The notes below the pieces were generated by a model. That model saw only the letters and a list, made by a program, of their open reading frames with translations, did not search any database and was not told where the DNA came from. From Bartonella rattaustraliani AUST/NH4 (GTDB taxonomy: Bacteria > Pseudomonadota > Alphaproteobacteria > Rhizobiales > Rhizobiaceae), in the NCBI RefSeq assembly GCF_000312565.1, contig NZ_CALW02000006.1, positions 1 through 64,000 on the forward strand: DNA of 64,000 nucleotides. The letters are read 5' to 3'. The position numbers and the translations under genes were made by a program. Position 1 is the stretch's first letter. Every line of letters begins with the position of its first letter. Positions 59,279 through 64,000 of the stretch are shown here, one piece after another.

Positions 59279-60127
59279 ATGAAAAAAAATTGTTGGACTG
59301 TTTTTATGAGCTTTTGTCTCATACCGTTTGTTATTGTGGGGTGCACTTCAAATCATTTTGGTATTGAAAAAATAAATAATAATAAGGAAACAAAAACAGT
59401 AACTTATCCATTGACAGAACGTCAATGCCTTGTGCGGGCCATGTATTTTGAATCAAATCGTACAAGCTTTGAAGGTATGGTTGCTGTGGGAACGGTTGTG
59501 ATGAATCGTGTTAATTCAAGCGCTTATCCTAAAACGATTTGTGGTGTTGTTGGTCAGTATAAGCAGTTTGCTCCTGGTGTTTTAACACGTCCTATGAGAG
59601 AGTCCGCCTCTGTTGCTCTCGCTCAAAAGGCCGCTGATGCTGTTTTACGCGGAAAACGCGATAAGAAGCTTAAACACGCTAAGTTTTTTCATACCGCAGG
59701 TTTATCATTTCCTTATAAAAATATGCATTATGTTCGCGTTGCAGGGGGAAATGCTTTTTATGAAAGGCGCTCTCGTAATGGATTACTTCAGGTTCCTACC
59801 AACGATCGTCCTTATGATGTTGCCTATGCTTTTGCCCAAGAGCGTGCAGGCAATGTTCCGAGTTTCATGGATGAAATCTCAACAAGTCAGGGAATAAAAG
59901 CAGAGGAAAAACAAAATGCATCTTCTTCGGTAAAAGTGGCGCAGTCGAACAAAGTGTATACGAGGTCTTTTGCTCTGGTACAGCTTGATAAAGTTCCCAT
60001 TCCTATGCAGGCACCTCATCGTATAGAGGAAAAACTAGGCACGGCAATTATGGCGTATACTGTGCCCTCATCAAAACAGTTAAATACGGTTGTTGCATTG
60101 TTGGAAAAGCGGCATAGAAGCTGGTAA
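59279..60127 (+). CDS. Cell-wall hydrolase lipoprotein (SleB/Hydrolase_2 family)
   Basis: 282 residues from ATG 59279; an upstream TTG is rejected. A lipoprotein signal ends in the lipobox VGC with Cys22. The Hydrolase_2 domain (about 50-160) begins ERQCLVRAMYFESNRTSFEG, with the catalytic Glu in YFES, and includes GTVVMNRVNSSAYP and CGVVGQYKQF. Such enzymes cut peptidoglycan glycan strands. The C-terminal ~110 residues are variable. The protein should be anchored in the envelope. Confidence 0.9.
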   Translation: MKKNCWTVFMSFCLIPFVIVGCTSNHFGIEKINNNKETKTVTYPLTERQCLVRAMYFESNRTSFEGMVAVGTVVMNRVNSSAYPKTICGVVGQYKQFAPGVLTRPMRESASVALAQKAADAVLRGKRDKKLKHAKFFHTAGLSFPYKNMHYVRVAGGNAFYERRSRNGLLQVPTNDRPYDVAYAFAQERAGNVPSFMDEISTSQGIKAEEKQNASSSVKVAQSNKVYTRSFALVQLDKVPIPMQAPHRIEEKLGTAIMAYTVPSSKQLNTVVALLEKRHRSW

Positions 60128-60156
60128 ATTTTTCAAAATCAAAAAAGGATCTTGTA

Positions 60157-61404
60157 ATGAACTTTGATATTCATGAGGTCATTTCGCCTGAAATGTTGAA
60201 CCATCTTGCAGAAGTTACGGTTAAAGTTGGGGTGAATTTACAAAAAGGGCAGGATCTCGTTTTGACGGCTCCAGTCTCAGCATTACCGTTTGTTCGGCGT
60301 GTTGCATACCATGCTTATAAGGTTGGTGCTGGTGTTATTACGCCACTTTTTAGCGATGATGTGCTCTCATTGACACGTTTTGAAAATGCGCATAGTTCTA
60401 GTTTTGATTGTGCACCTTCTTGGTTATATGAAGGGATGGCGAATGCTTTTGGAAAGGGTGCTGCTCGTTTAGCGATTGTTGGTGATAATCCTTTGCTGCT
60501 TTCCAATCAAGATTTTGATAAAGTTTCGCGTTTAAATAAGGCGACTTCCGTTGCTTATCAGCCGGCACTTAAAAAAATATCAAATTTTGCTATAAATTGG
60601 TCGATTGTTGCTTATCCAACACCAGGATGGGCTGAGGCAATGTTTCCTTCGTTACCGCTCAATGAGGCGATGAAGAAATTAGCGGATGCCATTTTTTCTG
60701 CTTCACGTGTGACAGAAGAAGATCCTGTACAGGCGTGGTTGGTGCATAATGCGGCTTTGAAACAACGGTCATCTTGGCTTAATGATCGGCGTTTTTCTGC
60801 TTTACATTTTACAGGACCAGAGACTGATTTAACGGTTGGTTTGGCAGATGATCATGAATGGCATGGCGGTGCCTCAAGAGCTAAAAATGGAGTTCTTTGT
60901 AATCCTAATATTCCGACAGAAGAAGTCTTTACCACCCCTCATGCGCATAAGGTTGAAGGTTTTGTTCGTTCGACGAAACCGCTTTCCTACCAAGGAGCAC
61001 TCATTGATAATATTGAAGTACGTTTTGAAACAGGACGTATTGTTGAGGCACGTGCTTCAGCGGGGCAGGAAGTTTTACAACAGATTTTGAAAAGTGATGA
61101 AGGTGCAAGTCGATTAGGTGAAGTGGCTCTTGTGCCTCATTCTTCACCCATTTCTAAGAGTGGTCTTCTTTTTTATAATACATTGTTTGATGAAAATGCT
61201 GCCTGTCATATTGCTTTAGGGCAATGTTATTCTAAGTGCTTCTTGAATGGAGAATCATTGACAGCAGAAGAAATTGTAATGCGTGGGGGGAATAAAAGTA
61301 TGATTCATATCGACTGGATGATTGGATCGGGTGAAATCGACATAGATGGCATTATGCAGGATGGTACGAGAGTTCCAATATTCCGTAAGGGGGAATGGGC
61401 TTAA
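60157..61404 (+). CDS. M29 family aminopeptidase
   Basis: 415 residues. M29 (AmpS/PepS-like) enzymes are cytosolic two-metal aminopeptidases. Visible are the N-terminal GVNLQKGQDLVLTAP, the mid-segment TDLTVGLADDHEW, and C-terminal metal-site regions including LVPHSSPIS, FDENAACHIALGQCY and HIDWMIGSGEIDIDG. AAAAAAGGATC precedes the ATG, 30 bases after the hydrolase. Confidence 0.93.
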   Translation: MNFDIHEVISPEMLNHLAEVTVKVGVNLQKGQDLVLTAPVSALPFVRRVAYHAYKVGAGVITPLFSDDVLSLTRFENAHSSSFDCAPSWLYEGMANAFGKGAARLAIVGDNPLLLSNQDFDKVSRLNKATSVAYQPALKKISNFAINWSIVAYPTPGWAEAMFPSLPLNEAMKKLADAIFSASRVTEEDPVQAWLVHNAALKQRSSWLNDRRFSALHFTGPETDLTVGLADDHEWHGGASRAKNGVLCNPNIPTEEVFTTPHAHKVEGFVRSTKPLSYQGALIDNIEVRFETGRIVEARASAGQEVLQQILKSDEGASRLGEVALVPHSSPISKSGLLFYNTLFDENAACHIALGQCYSKCFLNGESLTAEEIVMRGGNKSMIHIDWMIGSGEIDIDGIMQDGTRVPIFRKGEWA

Positions 61405-61473
61405 TATCATTATTTTTCAAATACGTTATTGGAATACATATAATGCGTATGCGCATAATTCTTAAGAAGGTAA

Positions 61474-62349
61474 ATGCCTGAGCTTCCCGAAGTAGAAACC
61501 GTTCGTCGTGGGTTAGAACCAGTTGTCACTGGTGCAAAGATTAGGTCTGTTACACTTAATCGTAAAGATTTACGGTTTCCTTTCCCTGACTTATTTTGTG
61601 AGCGACTTGTGGGAAAGACGATTGTAGAGCTTAGTCGGCGTGCGAAATATTTATTGTTTCATCTTTCGCAGAATGAAACGATTTTGAGCCATTTAGGAAT
61701 GTCTGGATCATGGCGCATAGAGGATGATTTTGCCAGAGAAAGGTCTTCTCTTACAGGAAAAATTGCCAAGCATGATCACTTTGTTATGGATATTCAAGCA
61801 AAGGATGGTAGAGCTTATCATCTTACTTATAATGATGTCCGTCGTTTTGGATTCATGCTTTTAGTCGATACAAACAGGCTTGATGAGCATCTGCTTTTAA
61901 AGAAGCTCGGGCTTGAGCCTATGAGTAATGCGTTTTCTGGTGATTATTTGCAAGAGTCCTTCGTTAATAAAAAAACATCCCTTAAAGGGGTTTTACTTAA
62001 TCAGTCTATTGTTGCAGGCCTTGGGAATATTTATGTTTGTGAAGCGTTGTGGCGTAGTCGATTGTCTCCACAGCGTGGTGCATTTACTTTAGCATTGAAA
62101 ACTGTACACGCACGTGCCTCTGCAGATTCTTTAGCGCAGAATATACGGGATGTTATTGCTGAAGCCATTTTTTCTGGGGGATCTTCTTTACGAGATTATA
62201 GGCATGTAGATGGTTCACTTGGTTATTTTCAACATGCTTTTGCTGTTTATGGACGAGAAGGCGAGGAATGTTTGCAATGTGAAACGCCCATTATACGTAT
62301 TTTGCAGTCTGGGCGGTCAAGTTTTTACTGTCCAGAGTGTCAAAAGTGA
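61474..62349 (+). CDS. mutM: Formamidopyrimidine-DNA glycosylase
   Basis: 291 residues. It removes oxidised purines from DNA. It starts MPELPEVETVRRGLEP, where Pro2 and Glu3 are catalytic. The helix-two-turn-helix region and the C-terminal zinc finger (CLQCETPI and CPECQ) are intact. With mutT at the other end of the window it forms the 8-oxoguanine defence. Confidence 0.97.
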   Translation: MPELPEVETVRRGLEPVVTGAKIRSVTLNRKDLRFPFPDLFCERLVGKTIVELSRRAKYLLFHLSQNETILSHLGMSGSWRIEDDFARERSSLTGKIAKHDHFVMDIQAKDGRAYHLTYNDVRRFGFMLLVDTNRLDEHLLLKKLGLEPMSNAFSGDYLQESFVNKKTSLKGVLLNQSIVAGLGNIYVCEALWRSRLSPQRGAFTLALKTVHARASADSLAQNIRDVIAEAIFSGGSSLRDYRHVDGSLGYFQHAFAVYGREGEECLQCETPIIRILQSGRSSFYCPECQK

Positions 62350-62424
62350 ATAAGGTGTCTTGCAAAATCCTATAAGAAGCTTAAAGTCATTTCTATAATG
62401 ACACAAGGATTGGGAGGTTTTTTG

Positions 62425-63819
62425 ATGCTGAATAAAGTATTAACATATCTTGATGATAATATAGAAAAGAGTCTTGAACGTCTTTTTTCTCTTTTGCGTT
62501 TTCAATCGATTTCAACAGATTCCGCTTATAAGGATGAGTGTCGTAAAGCCGCTGATTGGCTCGTAGAAGATTTAAAAAGCATAGGTTTTGAGGCTTCCCG
62601 TCGTGATACATCAGGTCATCCGATGGTTGTTGGGCATCATCCAGGACCTTCAGAGGATTGTCTGCATGTCTTGTTTTACGGGCATTATGACGTTCAACCT
62701 GTCGATCCACTAAGTTTATGGGAGGATGATCCGTTTACACCTGCTTTAAAAGAAAGAGATGGGGAAAAGGTCATTTCTGCTCGCGGAGCTTCAGATGATA
62801 AAGGTCAGCTCATGACATTTGTGGAAGCATGCCGCGCATTTAAAAAAGCGACAGGGCAGCTTCCTGTTAAAATTACTGTTTTATTTGAGGGTGAAGAAGA
62901 AAGTACTTCTCCTTCTCTTTTTCCTTTTTTGAAAGCAAATAAGGATGAGCTTAAGGCTGACTGTGCGTTGGTTTGTGATACGTCGATGTGGGATGCAAAT
63001 ACACCATCTGTTGCTATTGCTCTTAGAGGCATTATGGCAGATGAGGTTACTATTACAGCGGCTGATCGTGATTTGCATTCTGGGTATTTTGGGGGAGTTG
63101 CAGCCAACCCCATTCGTATTTTAACGAGAATTTTGGCTGGACTTTACGATGAAAATAACAGGGTAACACTTCCTGGTTTTTATGATGGTGTAGAAGAAAC
63201 ACCTCCTCATATTTTACAATCGTGGAATGCACTTAATTGCAATGCTGAAAATTTTCTTAATCCCATAGGTCTTTCTGTTTCTGCAGGTGAAAAAGAACGC
63301 AGCACTTTAGAACTTGTGTGGGCGCGCCCTACACTAGAAATTAATGGTATTAGTGGTGGTTATGAGGGAGAAGGGTTTAAAACGGTTATTGCTTCTCAAG
63401 CAAATGCAAAGGTATCTTGTCGTTTAGTTCATAAGCAAGATCCAGAGAAAATACGTCAAGCTTTTCGTGATTATGTACGCAGTCTACTTCCCGCTGATTG
63501 TAGCGTTGCATTTAAAGAACATGGTTCTGCTCCAGCATTTCAGCTTTCTTATGATTCACCTTTAATCAAGGCGGCACAGGATGCTTTATCGCAAGAATGG
63601 AGCAATCCCGCTGTTTTAACCGGCATGGGTGGTTCGATTCCAATTGTTGGAGATTTTCAGTCAATTCTTGATATGGAAACTGTTTTGGTCGGCTTTGGAT
63701 TGGCAGATGATCGTATTCATTCACCGAATGAAAAGTATAATTTAAAATCATTTCATAAAGGGCAGCGGTCTTGGGCGCGTATCCTTACAGCTTTAGCAGA
63801 TAGGAGGGTAAATGGCTGA
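62425..63819 (+). CDS. M20 family metallopeptidase (dipeptidase)
   Basis: 464 residues from ATG 62425, with GGGAGG seven bases upstream. The metal ligands lie in YGHYDVQP, ARGASDDKGQ and FEGEEEST. A lid domain follows about residue 190 (SGYFGGVAANP). The family cuts dipeptides and short peptides from the C-terminal side. No signal peptide. It overlaps the next gene by eight bases. Confidence 0.92.
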   Translation: MLNKVLTYLDDNIEKSLERLFSLLRFQSISTDSAYKDECRKAADWLVEDLKSIGFEASRRDTSGHPMVVGHHPGPSEDCLHVLFYGHYDVQPVDPLSLWEDDPFTPALKERDGEKVISARGASDDKGQLMTFVEACRAFKKATGQLPVKITVLFEGEEESTSPSLFPFLKANKDELKADCALVCDTSMWDANTPSVAIALRGIMADEVTITAADRDLHSGYFGGVAANPIRILTRILAGLYDENNRVTLPGFYDGVEETPPHILQSWNALNCNAENFLNPIGLSVSAGEKERSTLELVWARPTLEINGISGGYEGEGFKTVIASQANAKVSCRLVHKQDPEKIRQAFRDYVRSLLPADCSVAFKEHGSAPAFQLSYDSPLIKAAQDALSQEWSNPAVLTGMGGSIPIVGDFQSILDMETVLVGFGLADDRIHSPNEKYNLKSFHKGQRSWARILTALADRRVNG

Positions 63820-64000
63820 GATTCGTGTTCATCGAGGTGATTTACCAAACTTAGACAATTATCAAGTCGGCTCTGTTGCGATTGACACTGAAACTTTAGG
63901 ATTACAACCGCATCGCGATCGTTTATGTGTTGTTCAGCTTTCTTCTGGAGATGGAACTGCTGATATTATACAGATTGCTAAAGGGCAAAAGAGCGCACCA
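63812..64000 (+). CDS. Ribonuclease D-like 3'-5' exonuclease, N-terminal part
   Basis: The gene runs off the right edge; 63 codons are seen. AIDTETLGL is the Exo I motif of DEDD exonucleases with the metal Asp and Glu, followed by DRLCVVQLSSGDG as in RNase D. TAGGAGG precedes the ATG and it overlaps the M20 gene. Whether it is full-length RNase D or the short alphaproteobacterial form cannot be told. Confidence 0.85.
   Translation, partial: MAEIRVHRGDLPNLDNYQVGSVAIDTETLGLQPHRDRLCVVQLSSGDGTADIIQIAKGQKSAP

Noticed and set aside
1-64000. CRISPR arrays and tRNA genes
   Set aside because: No regularly spaced direct repeats with unique spacers and no cloverleaf-like segments ending in CCA were seen. 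The spaced integrase repeats are far apart and unequal.

Overview
The window is AT-rich, gene-dense bacterial DNA whose gene order matches the Rhizobiales (Alphaproteobacteria). The low GC, heavy gene decay, an autotransporter of the Bartonella kind and repeated integrase debris point to a Bartonella species. The genus is an inference from layout and protein style; the species cannot be told from the sequence.

Layout. 0-2.3 kb: end of a parvulin-type PPIase, argJ, mutT. 2.85-3.76 kb: decayed tyrosine integrase (repeat copy R1). 3.9-16.6 kb: an MFS exporter, rpsO-pnp, an RsmC-like methyltransferase, hslVU, L-asparaginase, coaA, an M17 aminopeptidase and an NlpC/P60 hydrolase. 17.1-17.5 kb: integrase remnant R2. 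17.7-24.6 kb (minus): rimP-nusA-ylxR-infB-rbfA-truB, with a one-base frameshift in infB. 24.8-34.5 kb (minus): tsaB-rimI-miaB-phoH-ybeY-corC-lnt, an XRE regulator and metK-trmB. 34.6-35.1 kb: R3; then a wrecked YeiH-type transporter. 36.5-39.8 kb (minus): SRP RNA, dnaX, ybaB, recR. 40-47.5 kb: accessory zone with R4-R7, a small secreted protein, pheA-kdsB, a membrane cytochrome c, and an autotransporter gene split by R7. 47.7-51.1 kb: three beta-helix (hexapeptide-like) genes, a broken ABC exporter and a partial duplicate of a moeB/thiF 3' end. 51.2-64 kb: moeB/thiF, gshB, pstSCAB-phoU, a cell-wall hydrolase lipoprotein, an M29 aminopeptidase, mutM, an M20 peptidase and the start of an RNase D.

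How it works together. Most of the window is housekeeping: transcription/translation factors (NusA, IF-2, RbfA, TruB, RimP), RNA decay (PNPase, YbeY), tRNA modification (TrmB, MiaB, TsaB), recombination and replication (RecR, DnaX), proteolysis (HslVU, peptidases) and phosphate uptake (Pst-PhoU).

The most unusual signal is a dispersed repeat family of at least seven copies (R1-R7). Each has the same roughly 170-190 bp leader with a fixed 5' edge, followed by a variable length of the start of one integrase gene. Several copies share a stop- or frame-breaking insertion, so they seem to have spread as non-coding units. Copies sit at an apparent inversion breakpoint (R2), inside the autotransporter (R7), against the 3' end of pheA (R5) and upstream of the tsaB operon (R3).
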